A stretch of DNA of 64,000 nucleotides, taken from positions 372,001 through 436,000 of the forward strand of contig JASVEC010000028.1 in assembly GCA_030770535.1 (NCBI GenBank), read 5' to 3'. Below are positions 26,040-36,661 of the stretch, in pieces; position 1 is the stretch's first letter; each line of letters opens with the position of its first letter. The position numbers and the translations under genes are program-made. The notes below the pieces were generated by a model. It worked only from the letters and a program-made list of their open reading frames with translations, was not told where the DNA came from and did no database searches. The DNA is from Batkoa obscura. Its lineage: Eukaryota; Entomophthoromycota; Entomophthoromycetes; Entomophthorales; Batkoaceae.

Positions 26040-26602
26040 GGATTTGTCTAATAGCATACAGAAGCTGTCTTGTTTGTATAAATGTCATCCCAATTTTAAT
26101 TTTTTAATAAATTTTAAATGCTTGGTTTTAATTATTTAAGCTTATGGTTTTATAACATTGGTAGAACTGGTTGCATTGAGATGCCTTTGTTCTTCTTTAA
26201 TTTGATGTTTATTTTTTTCTAGCGAGTTTATGGATTATATTCAGCGCATTAAACCATGAATTCACTATAAAATAAATAAATACCAAATTAAAGAAAAACA
26301 AAGACATCTCAATACAACCAGTTCTAACTAAAGCTGGTGTATACTTCTAGTTTTAACTTTTAAGTATATTATTTAATAAAATTTGTATGGATTCATGTAG
26401 TGGTTTTGATTATAATCAATAAATAAAAATATCATTTTATTCTATTTAGTATTAAATAAAATAACTACGTATTAAAATGTCATTGAGTTTATGAAAAAGC
26501 TTTAGACTTTATTAAAGTTAGCAATTTGACTATCATCTTTAACGAGTAAAACAAGCACATAGTTCAAGTTTATAAAAAATAAAAGCTTATTTGGAAAATC
26601 AA
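26040..26602. other. MED6 3' flank with long inverted repeat
   Basis: No gene. Its main feature is the fold-back structure at 26163-26327. Confidence 0.6.
26163..26327. repeat. Long inverted repeat (stem about 57 bp, loop about 52)
   Basis: Left arm 26163-26218 (AGAACTGGTTGCATTGAGAT...) is nearly the reverse complement of right arm 26271-26327 (...ATCTCAATACAACCAGTTCT), with only about five mismatches. The loop contains GCGCATTAAACCATGAATTC. The right side is followed by AAAGCTGGTGT, close to the reverse complement of ACACCAGCTCTTT in the last MED6 exon. Could be a fold-back element, a hairpin RNA locus or part of the MED6 3' end. Unrelated in sequence to the MITE family. Confidence 0.8.
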
Positions 26603-27684
26603 CTAAATAGTATCCTCTTCCTCTATCTTATTATCGCTCTTCTCTACTTCTTCCACGCCTACTTCTTCCTTTCCAGTATATTTATTATTACCCTCTTTCT
26701 TTTCTGATTCCTTGTTTCCACGTTCCTTGCCTATCACTAGGAGTTTTTTAAATATACTTTTCCCTTTTTCTCTTCTGATTTTCTTCAATTGCTTTCTCAA
26801 ATTCCTTATCTTTCTCTTCAACATCAGATGCTGGGTGTAAAATTCGATTGAGAAAGTGTTCTGGGAATATATGAGTTGATTCTTGTACGTGATCGAATTC
26901 TCCAATCAATAGATTATAAGTGGTTTCATTCCTCTTCTTGATCCTTCTTAAATAATGACGTGCCATTTCTCCAAAAACTCCTTTTTCCAATCCATCATAA
27001 TACCTTAAAATCACACAAAGGTAATTGGAAAAAGTAGGGTTCTCATTTAAAAAATCTGAATATTTTAACATCCCTGGCTTTAAAACATTTGCAACAGGAA
27101 TAAGACCTCTAACTACCCCATCTAAAGCATAATTCATAGGGCCATAAGTTACAAGATAGATAAGCGAGAGTCTAGCATCAACCATACGGACATGGAATTG
27201 ACGAATATATTTGAATAGTATGGTTGTTGCCAGTCTATTTTTTACAGGATCAATACCACGGATTGGAAGATCAAAATCTCCTGCTAAGTAAGCTTCAAGT
27301 TTTTCAGGTGGGAATTTTCCAGCAAACCGTTTAATAAGTTTACCAGGAACTAGAAGACGAGGAACAGGAGCTTTAAAATTTTAAAATTTAGATTTTGTTT
27401 TGCCTTTGTCGCTGGATTCACCTTCCTCGTTTGTTTGCCCTTCTTTTTTATCATCAGAATTTAACCTATCGTTAAGGAAATCCTCCTTTCCATCTGTTTT
27501 GGGTGTTGGGATTGTTTCTTAAATAAGATAATACCCCAGGAGAATTGTTACTATTCAATCCCATCTCTGAAGGTGTAAGTGCTTGAGAGGGTGCTCCATT
27601 TCCTGATGGGAGCTTTAATCTAGCTATTGGCTCAGCTAAAATGATACTTGCTAGTAAACTACAAAGATAGAAACCAGTCTTCAT
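26603..27684 (-). pseudogene. Broken paralogue of the secreted protein at 28602-29663
   Basis: The start (ATG 27684, MKTGFYLCSLLASIILAEP) and the next ~60 codons are identical to those of the neighbour gene, and the C-terminal part (YGPMNYALDGVVRGLIPVAN ... GVFGEMARHYLRRIKKRNET) is clearly homologous, but the coding sequence is interrupted by at least three frame changes or stops, near 27480-27500, 27380 and 26750. The C-terminus after that has drifted into a Lys/Glu-rich tail. This is a host gene copy that died after duplication. Its promoter and signal-peptide region have been kept nearly identical to the active copy, possibly by gene conversion. Confidence 0.75.
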
Positions 27685-28601
27685 CTTAAGAATAAACTGC
27701 AAAAGTAAATGATATTGAATGATTTTAAATGTAATTTTAGATTTTCTTTGATCATCTTAATAATTTTAAAATTGAAGATTGTCTTTCTTTAATGATAAGT
27801 AATTTGTTCTTTTAATATTTTTAAATTGTTACAATTAACATTAATTTGAGGCTACTATACTATACCAGCCAAGACATTGTTATTTTTAGATTGATGTTTT
27901 GATTTTTACCATTTGTGAAACATTTTGTAGAGATTGCTATATTTAAAAAAAGTATTTAACGCTTAATGTACTTATTTCTTTTAATTAATTTTTTAATGCT
28001 AATAGACCATTCATCTTCTAATTTGAAATTTTTCTTGGAATTATTAATATTCTTAAATAGTTTAGTTAAATTAATTTCAAACGTTTAGATCACTATTTTA
28101 TATGAAAATTATCAAGAATGAAACTTACAATGTCTTAACTAAAATATAGTATATTTATTATTTTGTTATTTTTGTCACTGTAAAAAACATTAATTTACAT
28201 GAATAAAAAATAATCATAAGTTAATAATCATGTTCTGATTATAGTTAGCTAGCTTAATTTTTTTAATATATTTAACATCAAACTAATACAAGCATATGGG
28301 GATGTATTTTTTTGTTTAAGAATTTTACTAACAATCTTCCCGCTGAAATAGCACTTAAGAAACGGAAAAAATGATGAAACAAAAAAAAACACCCTCATAT
28401 GCTGGAATAGCTTTTAGATATTAATGTAATTTTATTAAATTTAAATTACATAGCTTTAATCACTACTTATAAAATAGTAATAGAGTTTAAAGTTTTGTAC
28501 AAAACTTTATACAAGTGGTAATTCGATCATAGTATTTAAAAAATAAGATAGTCAAAGTCATTTAAACTTATAAGAAGTTATCTTTATTTATAAAATTAAC
28601 T
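27685..28601. other. Spacer with duplicated promoter and one MITE
   Basis: Bases up to about 27847 match the sequence upstream of 29663 almost perfectly; the rest is AT-rich and contains MITE copy 6. Confidence 0.7.
28294..28400 (+). mobile_element. Fold-back MITE, copy 6
   Basis: Ends GCATATGGGGATGT and ACACCCTCATATGC; full plus-strand core. It sits between the two tandem secreted-protein genes and is not shared by the duplication. Confidence 0.9.
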
Positions 28602-29663
28602 TTAGATATAATCATCCTCTACTACTTTACTGCTCTTCTTTCCAGATTCTTTATTATCAGATTCTTTCTTTCTAGACTCTCTTGCTAAAGATATAATTTG
28701 AGAAAGTATACCCTTGCCTTTTTGACTTCTACTTTTTTCTTCAACTATTTTCTCGGATTCTGTATCTTTCTCTTCAGTATCACGATCCGGGTGGAAAATT
28801 CCTTCAAAAAACTCCTCTGGGAAAAGTTCAACTGCTTCTTGTAGGTGGTCAAAGAATGCAATCACTGAACTATAAATGGATGCATTTCTCTTCTTAATTC
28901 TTCTTAAATAATGGCGTCCAATTTCTCCAAAAGTTCCATTTTCTATTCCATTATGGTATTTTAAAACTACTTTAATGTAGTTTGTTAAAATGGGGTTCTT
29001 TTCAAAAAATCCATCAAAATTCAATCTTCCTGGTTTTACAATAGCTAAAATAGGACTGATGCCACGAACTACAGAATCCAAAAAAATATTCCCAGGCACA
29101 TAACTCGCAATATAGAAAGGGACCAGTCTATTATTAACAACATGTATATGAATTTGACGAAGATACTTAAAGAATATTGTTGTTATCAATCTACTTTTTA
29201 CAGGATCAATACCACGGAATGGAAGATCAAAGTCACCTCCTAAATAAGCTTCAATTTTGTCTGGTGGGAATTTTTCAACAAATAGCTTAATGAATCCAGC
29301 AGGATTTTTCGGGATATGAGGAAAAGGAATTTTGTTAAATGGTATACCCTTGGTCTTTTCCTTGCCTTCTCCCTTCTGAACATCTCTTACTTCGCCTTTT
29401 TCGTCATCAAAATCTAGCTTATCATCAAGATAATCTTCTTCTTTGGATTCTTTGGCTGCTTTTGCATCATCTTTCTTTTGGGTATTGGGATTGTTTCTTA
29501 AATAAGATAATACCCCAGGAGAATTGTTACTATTCAATCCCATCTCTGAAGGTGTAAGTGCTTGAGAGGGTGCTCCATTTCCTGATGGGAGCTTTAATCT
29601 AGCTATTGGCTCAGCTAAAATGATACTTGCTAGTAAACTACAAAGATAGAAACCAGTCTTCAT
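28602..29663 (-). CDS. Secreted protein of unknown family, intact long member
   Basis: 353 residues from ATG 29663 (an upstream TTG would add six residues but is not a likely start). A signal peptide MKTGFYLCSLLASIILAEP is followed by a low-complexity linker (LPSGNGAPSQALTPSEMG) and an acidic/Lys-rich segment (residues ~65-105). The conserved helical domain at ~110-300 includes FPPDKIEAYLGGDFDLPFRG, FLDSVVRGISPILAIVKPGR, NYIKVVLKYHNGIENGTFGE and LFPEEFFEGIF. It ends in a charged tail (SRKKESDNKESGKKSSK). The domain aligns colinearly with the two shorter proteins at 30599 and 34810 (PxxYxxL, F.DS...GI...LA, KNP...YI, LFPEE). No known domain recognised; no cysteine pattern after the signal peptide. 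Probably extracellular. Confidence 0.72.
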   Translation of the reverse strand: MKTGFYLCSLLASIILAEPIARLKLPSGNGAPSQALTPSEMGLNSNNSPGVLSYLRNNPNTQKKDDAKAAKESKEEDYLDDKLDFDDEKGEVRDVQKGEGKEKTKGIPFNKIPFPHIPKNPAGFIKLFVEKFPPDKIEAYLGGDFDLPFRGIDPVKSRLITTIFFKYLRQIHIHVVNNRLVPFYIASYVPGNIFLDSVVRGISPILAIVKPGRLNFDGFFEKNPILTNYIKVVLKYHNGIENGTFGEIGRHYLRRIKKRNASIYSSVIAFFDHLQEAVELFPEEFFEGIFHPDRDTEEKDTESEKIVEEKSRSQKGKGILSQIISLARESRKKESDNKESGKKSSKVVEDDYI

Positions 29664-30598
29664 CTTAAGAATAAACTGCAAAAGTAAATGATATTGAATG
29701 ATTTTAAATGTAATTTTAGATTTTCTTTGATCATCTTAATAATTTTAAAATTGAAGATTGTCTTTCTTTAATGATAAGTAATTTGTTCTTTTAATATTTT
29801 TAAATTGTTACAATTGACATTGATTTGTAATTATTATGGCGTTTTAATTATTTGATATTTTTAAAGTGAATTTAAAATGATTTTTCTTTTGCCTCATTGA
29901 AAATCTTAGCCAAAATGAATGGAATTTACTTACTTATATGAAAGGGTAATAGTAATTAAAATGCGAATATATTCTTGTATAGTAAAAGTGATAAACCGTA
30001 TACAAGGATAGAGTTGCAGTAAATTAAAGTATCACGAGAATTTTATTTTTTTGTCCACAAACAAAACTTTTGGAAGCCTCTGGCTCTATCAAGGCTTTAG
30101 AAATAAAAGTATATTTTGTAATGAAAATTATATTAGTTGCCTTTTAGAAATAAAGAGTATATTTACATACTACCAGGTTATTTGCCAGTATATTGCTCTT
30201 TTTATATCATAGAAGAATACAATATATAATAATTTGCTGACTCTACGCTGTTATGATTAAGTTTTAAAGAATACACAATAATTTATTATTGAAAATACTT
30301 TATTTTTTCACCTTAATATTATAATCAGATTAAACAAAGCAAATCTTAATATAAATAATCTAAACTACCATTAATCTTTTTTTATTAGTTGTATTTCATA
30401 GTTTATAAACTCAATTATTTACACTATTTCTACTTATTTTAATACCTTACTTAAATGCAGCTTGATCCAACCTAATCTCAAAGTTGAATAGCTAAATTGA
30501 TTGAAGCGTCAAAGTATTATTTGAATAATATATTTTCTTAAGATTATTTCATAAAATTTATGAGGTTTTTTTGAGATTTATTAAACGGTGTATTTATT
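29664..30598. other. Intergenic spacer of secreted-protein cluster
   Basis: The first ~165 bases are the duplicated promoter block (near-identical to 27685-27847). The rest is AT-rich and without recognised features. Confidence 0.6.
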
Positions 30599-31279
30599 TT
30601 AATATTCTAAAAATCTTTGGTAATATTCTTCTGGGTAAAGACCGATGGTGCGGGCGGATCCAACAGAATCTTTGATTTGCTTGGCAACAACTGGTTGCCT
30701 CTCTCTAATCTTAGCAAAAATGTCAGCTTTTATATCCTCTACTGGACCAGACTTGAGTTCCTTTATGAACTCAAGGTTAGTTTGAATGTAAGAAAGGTCA
30801 TCTGGGTTTTTTTTAAAGTGGGAAATAGTAAGTTCTGAGAATTTTGGAATTCTATCGGGCTGTTTAGCTAAGGAATCAGCAATACCAAGTGCCAATGAAT
30901 CAATAAACTCTTTATTTTTTTCATAAAAAGGTGGAATCTTTTCATTGCAGAATCCAATGATAAGTTTATGGACACTTGAAACAGCTTTCTGAACAAGTCT
31001 TTCCTTAAACTCCTCTGTAATTCCTGGGATCTTTCCGTCTATTTTTTTTTCCAACAACAACTTTTTATAATTTTCTGGGGAAATGTGGCTCTTGATGTCA
31101 AATTTGTAGTCTGAACCTCCAGGATTTTCAGGTTTTTTGATCTTTCCGTCTGCATTGTTTTTAGTAGGGGCTCCGTTGGTGATTAAAGCTAAACTATCTT
31201 GAGATGGTTTGTTCATTTGAGATGGCACAGCCATCACAGTGTTCAAGGTAATAGTAGCAAGTAATAAAGTGAACTTCAT
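30599..31279 (-). CDS. Secreted protein of the same cluster, short member 1
   Basis: 226 residues, single exon. Signal peptide MKFTLLLATITLNTVMAVPS, then PSQMNKPSQDSLALITNGAP, shared almost exactly with the protein at 34810. The helical domain runs SPENYKKLLLEKKIDGKIPG, GFCNEKIPPFYEKNKEFIDS, ISHFKKNPDDLSYIQTNLEF and ends GLYPEEYYQRFLEY. It aligns in order with the long member at 28602 but lacks that protein's acidic insert and charged tail. A single Cys in the domain. No known function; a lineage-specific secreted family is the safest description. Confidence 0.75.
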   Translation of the reverse strand: MKFTLLLATITLNTVMAVPSQMNKPSQDSLALITNGAPTKNNADGKIKKPENPGGSDYKFDIKSHISPENYKKLLLEKKIDGKIPGITEEFKERLVQKAVSSVHKLIIGFCNEKIPPFYEKNKEFIDSLALGIADSLAKQPDRIPKFSELTISHFKKNPDDLSYIQTNLEFIKELKSGPVEDIKADIFAKIRERQPVVAKQIKDSVGSARTIGLYPEEYYQRFLEY

Positions 31280-31802
31280 AGCTAATAAAATTAAAATTCA
31301 CACCAAAGTTATATAGTGCTGCTATTTATTTATTAGGATTGATAGTATAGCCTTAAATTAAGGCCAAGTAATATATTTATATATACTATAGTCCTACTCT
31401 ACTCTCAATTATAAATTCAATTAGTTTGATACTCATTTTAAAACTTTACAGCCAATCATACTAAGCTTAAAAAAGCATAGTATTTTTGAGTTACAGTTGG
31501 TTCTTCATCTTGAATCAGAAATACACTTTATCAAAAGAAATTGCATATTTTTAGGAAAAAATTTGCCGCATTTGACAAATAAAATTTAATTTATTAGTTA
31601 GTATATTTGTTTATGATTTGATCAATAATAATAATGAAAAAATAAAACTTCTATACTTAAAATCTTTGTTTAACAACGGTTGTGACAATGTAAAGGAATT
31701 TCTTTGTCTAATATTAACTTTTCTAATAAACATTATTCAAAGTTAGGTGGCTAAAAAATATAAGTTCTTTCAACATTAAATTAATAGCAAAATCATTTAT
31801 AC

Positions 31803-31907
31803 ATTTGGGGACTTTTTTTTTGACTTCATCACTTTTTCCATCTTTTAGCGCTATTTGAGTGGAAAAACTGTTAGTAAAATTCTTAAACACAAAAACATCC
31901 CCATTTG
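31803..31907 (-). mobile_element. Fold-back MITE, copy 7
   Basis: Ends ATTTGGGGAC and CATCCCCATTT; full core on the minus strand. Confidence 0.85.
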
Positions 31908-31934
31908 AATTTAAAAATGTTAATAAATATAAAC

Positions 31935-32038
31935 AAATGGGGGTGTTTTTTTGGTTTCATTTTTTTACATTTTTTGAGTGCAATTTGAGAGGAAAAGCTA
32001 TTAGTAAAATTATTAAATAAAAAAATACATCCTCAAAT
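31935..32038 (-). mobile_element. Fold-back MITE, copy 8
   Basis: Ends AAATGGGGGTG and CATCCTCAAAT. Same orientation as copy 7 and only 27 bases away, but more diverged. Confidence 0.85.
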
Positions 32039-32329
32039 GTTAGAATAAGTAGTTGTTTTATTGGCTTGATTTTTTTTAACTTCAAACAATATTTTTAATA
32101 AAACAGTTTAATTTTTGATAATTTAATTTAAAATTAAATCTTTATAGTTTATATCAATGTTAATGTTAAAATAAAAGTTAGAATTAAAGTTAAATAAAGG
32201 TCAAACTTAAATTAAATTAATATAAAAGTTTTAAAGAAATCAAAATAATACTTTTTTAGCTAAAATTAAATTTTAAACTAAATATAGAAACTAATTTTAT
32301 AATTTGTTTTAGTTATTTGAATATTTGTT

Positions 32330-32434
32330 ATATGGGGATGTATTTTTGTGTTTAAGAATTTTACTAACAATTTTCCACTCAAATAGCACTTAAAAGATGG
32401 AAAAAGTAATGAAGCAAAAAAAACATCCTCATAT
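32330..32434 (+). mobile_element. Fold-back MITE, copy 9
   Basis: Ends ATATGGGGATGT and ACATCCTCATAT; full plus-strand core. Confidence 0.9.
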
Positions 32435-32597
32435 TTTGTTTTTATATCAAAACTTATATACTTTATTTAATTTATTTTTTTAATCGTTTTTATTATTTTA
32501 AATAATTTGTTAATGATTTAATTTATTTTTTTATTTATTTTTTATAATTTACATAATAATTGCATACTACGTTTATAAATCATAATTTATCTTAAAT

Positions 32598-32704
32598 ATA
32601 TGGGGATGTATTTTTTTGTTTAAGAATTTTACTAATAATTTTTCTGCTCAAATAGCGCTTAAAAAATTGAAAAAGTAATGAAACCAAAAAAAAACGCCTC
32701 ATAT
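32598..32704 (+). mobile_element. Fold-back MITE, copy 10
   Basis: Ends ATATGGGGATGT and CGCCTCATAT; full plus-strand core. Confidence 0.9.
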
Positions 32705-32874
32705 AATCTAAAGCATATGACTATCGGCTTTATTTAAGATTATAATAATATACAAACAGTCGTCTTTACTTAAAACATAATACTTTGTCATATAAGTATA
32801 TTTAAACTTTATTTACATTCTCAGCTTTTTATTATTTTTAGTTATATTAATTAACATTTTGATGCGAGTATTTA

Positions 32875-32954
32875 TTTTATTTTTTTATTTTTATTTTTAT
32901 TTTTATTTTTATTTTTATTTTTATTTTTATTTTTATTTTTATTTTTATTTTTAT
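32875..32954 (+). repeat. (TTTTTA)n hexanucleotide array
   Basis: About twelve tandem ATTTTT units, uninterrupted, just before a MITE fragment. Confidence 0.95.
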
Positions 32955-33117
32955 TGCCAATATAACTTTATATTTTATTAAACAACTTTTTTTTAAATTT
33001 TACATACTTTTTTAACAAGTTATTATAAACTTTTTTAAATTTTTAGCTTTTACAATTAGTATTAAACAAATAAGCTTTAACCACCAAATTTTATAAAATT
33101 ATATAAAACAAATTAGA

Positions 33118-33142
33118 TAAAGCCAAAAAAACACCCCCATAT
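33118..33142 (+). mobile_element. MITE 3'-end fragment
   Basis: AAAGCCAAAAAAACACCCCCATAT-like terminus of the family without the rest of the element. Confidence 0.6.
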
Positions 33143-33204
33143 AAAGTATATCTGTTATAGCTTTAATTAAAGCTATAGCTGTTAAAATTCAATTATATGA
33201 TTAT

Positions 33205-33665
33205 TGTGAAAGTTGGTACTCAGTAGTAGGAGTTAAAAGTAGTTCTTGCTTGGTTAACTTGCCTTGAGTCAAACGGTCTTAGTTTATATAACTAAGACAG
33301 ACTTAAATGAATAAGAATAATACGTAATAAGTTATGAACTATGTAAAATAAATAGAATACAAAATACTACTGTAAAATCTACGTAAGATGTTGTCAGAAA
33401 GACTCAGTAGCTTTATTAAAGGTACGATATCAGGGGGTAATTCAGTTAAAAAGCCTCAAGTTATCATATTGAAGAATCTCTTTTATACTCCAACAAGTAT
33501 GGATATCAAAACGAGATGATAATACTCTTTGCAATGCGAAGTTATAAATTCTCGCAGCAAATCAAAATAAGGGGCTCTGATCTGATTGTGTTTGAACTTG
33601 AGAACACAATTTAAATGATTGTTGTGTTATAATCAATCCGAGAGCTGATAAAGCAATATTTCACA
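33205..33665 (+). mobile_element. LTR-like repeat, copy 4
   Basis: 461 bases from TGTGAAA to TTTCACA, flanked by TTAT on both sides like copy 1, the best-preserved example of the family with 9384-9865. No internal coding region beside it; a solo LTR or short non-autonomous relative. Fossil. Confidence 0.6.
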
Positions 33666-33837
33666 TTATATAAAAAAATTTACAATTATTATAAACTATT
33701 AATTTTATGTTGAAGTTTTTATACAGGTTTTACTAAATGTGATTATTTTAATTTAAAAACATAAAGTTTATTTTATAAAAATGAAATACTTAGCATAAAA
33801 TACATATAGCAATTATATTTAACTTATTAGTTAATAT

Positions 33838-33943
33838 ATATGGGGATGTATTTTTTTGTTTAATAATTTTACTAATAATTTTTCCACTTAAACAGCGCTT
33901 AAAAAATGGAACAAGTAATGAAACCAAAAAAACATTCTCATAT
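33838..33943 (+). mobile_element. Fold-back MITE, copy 11
   Basis: Ends ATATGGGGATGT and CATTCTCATAT; full plus-strand core. Confidence 0.9.
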
Positions 33944-34186
33944 GTTTAAAAAACTATATAAAAACAGATATATCTTTTAGGAAAAAAACTATTATATTTT
34001 GCTAAATATTATATACTTAGCTATATAAACTTAAAAATAATTATTAAAAAATGTAATAATAAAATACTTTTTATTTTTATTATATAATACTGCAATATAT
34101 TGATATATTTAATAAAATAAACTATTAATTTATATTTAACTGTAATTAAAATAATTTTTTTTGTAAATTTATTATTAATATTTTAC

Positions 34187-34293
34187 ATATGGGGATATAT
34201 TTTTTCATTTAAGAATTCTACTAACAATCTTTCCGCTTAAATAGCGCTTAAAAAATGGAAAAAGTAATGAAACCAAAAAAAACATCCGCATAT
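34187..34293 (+). mobile_element. Fold-back MITE, copy 12
   Basis: Ends ATATGGGGATAT and ACATCCGCATAT; full plus-strand core. About 515 bases downstream of the 34810 gene's stop. Confidence 0.9.
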
Positions 34294-34809
34294 ATTGCTT
34301 ATAACATGAAATTTTACAAGCTATTACTTAAATATATACATAAAATAAAATAAAGTAAAAGTTGTTGATAGTTTGGAATGCATTTTCAGATTCAAGTCCT
34401 GAGAGTTAACAGATTAAGTAGTTGAGCATTTTATTTTTCTAAAATTTGTTTTGTATGGTTCTAGGTTAAAATAGCTACCCTTTACTGAAACCTGTATAAA
34501 AATCCTAAGATAAAACTAATAACCTATAATACCAAATTTATAAATAAATTGTGTCAATTTAAACCATTTTTTATTAATATGGCAAAAAATTCTTTTAAAT
34601 CCTTACTTATTTTTAGCTTCAATTTTAAATAAATGATTTACTACACAATCCAATCTCAACAGGTATATACAAGGATGGAACAATAATCTGCAAAAGTGGT
34701 AAATAACTAAATAGAGATTAAAATGCCAAAATATTATTTGAATATTTTTTTAGTGTTATTTCAAAATTTATAAGGTTTTCTTTAAGATTTATTAAACAAT
34801 ATATTCATT

Positions 34810-35481
34810 TTAGTAGCTTACAAATCTTTGGTAATATTCTTCTGGGAAAAGTTCGATTTCGTGAATGGCTTTAGCAGAATCTTTGATTTGCTGATCGACG
34901 CTTGGTTGTTTCTCTTTAATCTTAGCAAAGATACCAGCTTCTATGTCAGCTAATGGACCAACGAAGATTTCTTTGAGGAACTCAAAGTTGGTTTTAAGGT
35001 AAGCGAGACCATCTGGGTTTTTCTTTAAGTGGGCAACAGCAAGTTCGGTGAATTTTGGAATTCTTTCAGGTCTCTTAGCTAAGAAATCAGCAACATCAAC
35101 TACTAATTCATCAATAAAGTCTTTATTTGCTGCGTAAGCAGGTGGGATCTTTTCGTTACAGAATCCGACGACAACTCCACGGATACTAGAAATAACCTGT
35201 TCAACAAGACTATCTTTAAGCTCATCGGTAAGGCCTGGAATCTTTGCTTCTAATTTTGATTCCAATAACAATTTTCTGTAGTTTGCTGGGGAAGCATAAG
35301 ATTTGAGATCAATCTTACCACCTGCACCTCCAGACTTCTTTGGTTTTGGAGCGGCTTCCTTTTTAGCAGGAGCTCCGTTGGTCATTAAAGCTAAACTATC
35401 TTGAGATGGTTTGTTCATTTGAGATGGCACGGCCATCACAGCGCTCAAGGCAACAGTAGCAAGTAATAAATTGAATTTCAT
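34810..35481 (-). CDS. Secreted protein of the same cluster, short member 2
   Basis: 223 residues, single exon, closest to the protein at 30599 (both share PSQMNKPSQDSLAL, GFCNEKIPP, KNPD-L-Y and PEEYYQRF). Signal peptide MKFNLLLATVALSAVMAVPS, a short Lys/Pro/Gly linker, then the helical domain starting SPANYRKLLLESKLEAKIPG. Codon use is somewhat more GC-rich than in its paralogue, which suggests this is the better expressed copy. The 5' UTR motif around the start (AATTTAATATT-like with GCGCTG upstream near 35518-35525) is shared with 30599 (TATATAGTGCTGC near 31308-31320). Function unknown, presumably extracellular. Confidence 0.78.
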   Translation of the reverse strand: MKFNLLLATVALSAVMAVPSQMNKPSQDSLALMTNGAPAKKEAAPKPKKSGGAGGKIDLKSYASPANYRKLLLESKLEAKIPGLTDELKDSLVEQVISSIRGVVVGFCNEKIPPAYAANKDFIDELVVDVADFLAKRPERIPKFTELAVAHLKKNPDGLAYLKTNFEFLKEIFVGPLADIEAGIFAKIKEKQPSVDQQIKDSAKAIHEIELFPEEYYQRFVSY

Positions 35482-36661
35482 AGTTAATAAATATTAAGGT
35501 TCACAATAAATCTATACAGCGCTGCTGTTTGTTTATTAGAATAGAAAAGATAATATAACTTTAATGCTAGATGAAGCTCTTTTATATATTGCTTATACTC
35601 CCATTTCCAATTGTAGTTTTTTTTGGTTTGATGCACATTTTTAAAATTTTACTGTAGATCACACTGATCTTTATTAGTGATTGCTTTTAAATTTTCTGCA
35701 GCTTTTATTGAATTTGATGAACTAATAGCTTAATTTGAAGGAGATAGTTGTTATTTGATCAGCTAATTAAATAGAATTATCAGTTACGTTTCAAATGTTA
35801 ATTAAATTTCCAAATTTAGTATTGTTTTAAAATAATAATAAAAAAGATTGAAGTATTGAATTTAAAATAACTTACAAACCTTATATTAAGCTTATTGAGA
35901 AAAAATGAATATAATAGATAAATACTTGACCAAGTATATCCTGCTTTTTATTTTTTTCAAAACAATCATAGATGTCTATTTGTTCAAGCCATTTTTAAAC
36001 ATTTGACTATTTTATTTTATTTAATACATTTTAACAACTAATTATATTATTTTAGCACATAAGAATTTGAGAATCGATTGGAGGATCTTCATAAAATGAA
36101 CTTTTCTCACTAAAGTTAATTAGATTACAATATTAACATCAAAATAAATCTATTTTTAAATATGAATTTCATTTAAGAATCTATTAATATATATATGACA
36201 GTCATGTCATGGTAAATTAATAACATGATAACTAAAGTTAAATATAACATGTATATGTTGTATACTTTAATTGGAAAACTTATTTATATTTATTTCTAAA
36301 AGCTTGATTGTCAAATTAAAATAGTTTCAAATCTGTTAATAATGATGTTTCCAAATTCATTTGATAGACATTTTAAATTTTGTTAGTTTAAGTATAATGT
36401 TATCAACTGAGTGCTGTAGGCTCTCTTCTTTTCCATTTAATATTTTAGATATAAAGAGTATCTTATATTTGATAATACCTAAAAACAATATTAGAAATTT
36501 AATATCAGGTAAATTGACAATAAAACAATAATTGAACAAATTGGATGTATCAAAATTTATTAATTAAAATTAAAATACTCTAAGTAAATTTACAAATGGA
36601 ATATTAAATAGTTAAAACTTAGTCAAATTGAGGATAGGTATATAGCCAGCTACAACACTCT
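35482..36661. other. Intergenic region, nothing recognised
   Basis: AT-rich, promoter of the 34810 gene at its left end. A 60-codon minus-strand frame near 36357 is not convincing. Confidence 0.5.

Larger units (their letters stand above)
31280..34809. other. Repeat-rich island inside the secreted-protein cluster
   Basis: Six complete MITEs, one MITE fragment, one LTR-like repeat and a (TTTTTA)n array separate the two short secreted genes. No coding frame supported. Confidence 0.75.

Noticed and set aside
28602-29681. Start of the long secreted protein at 29681
   Set aside because: That codon is TTG; the first ATG (29663) gives a clean signal peptide and is preferred.
31803-34293. Clustered ~105-base repeats considered as a CRISPR-like array
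   Set aside because: Copies are in both orientations, irregularly spaced, with terminal inverted repeats and eukaryotic context; they are MITEs.
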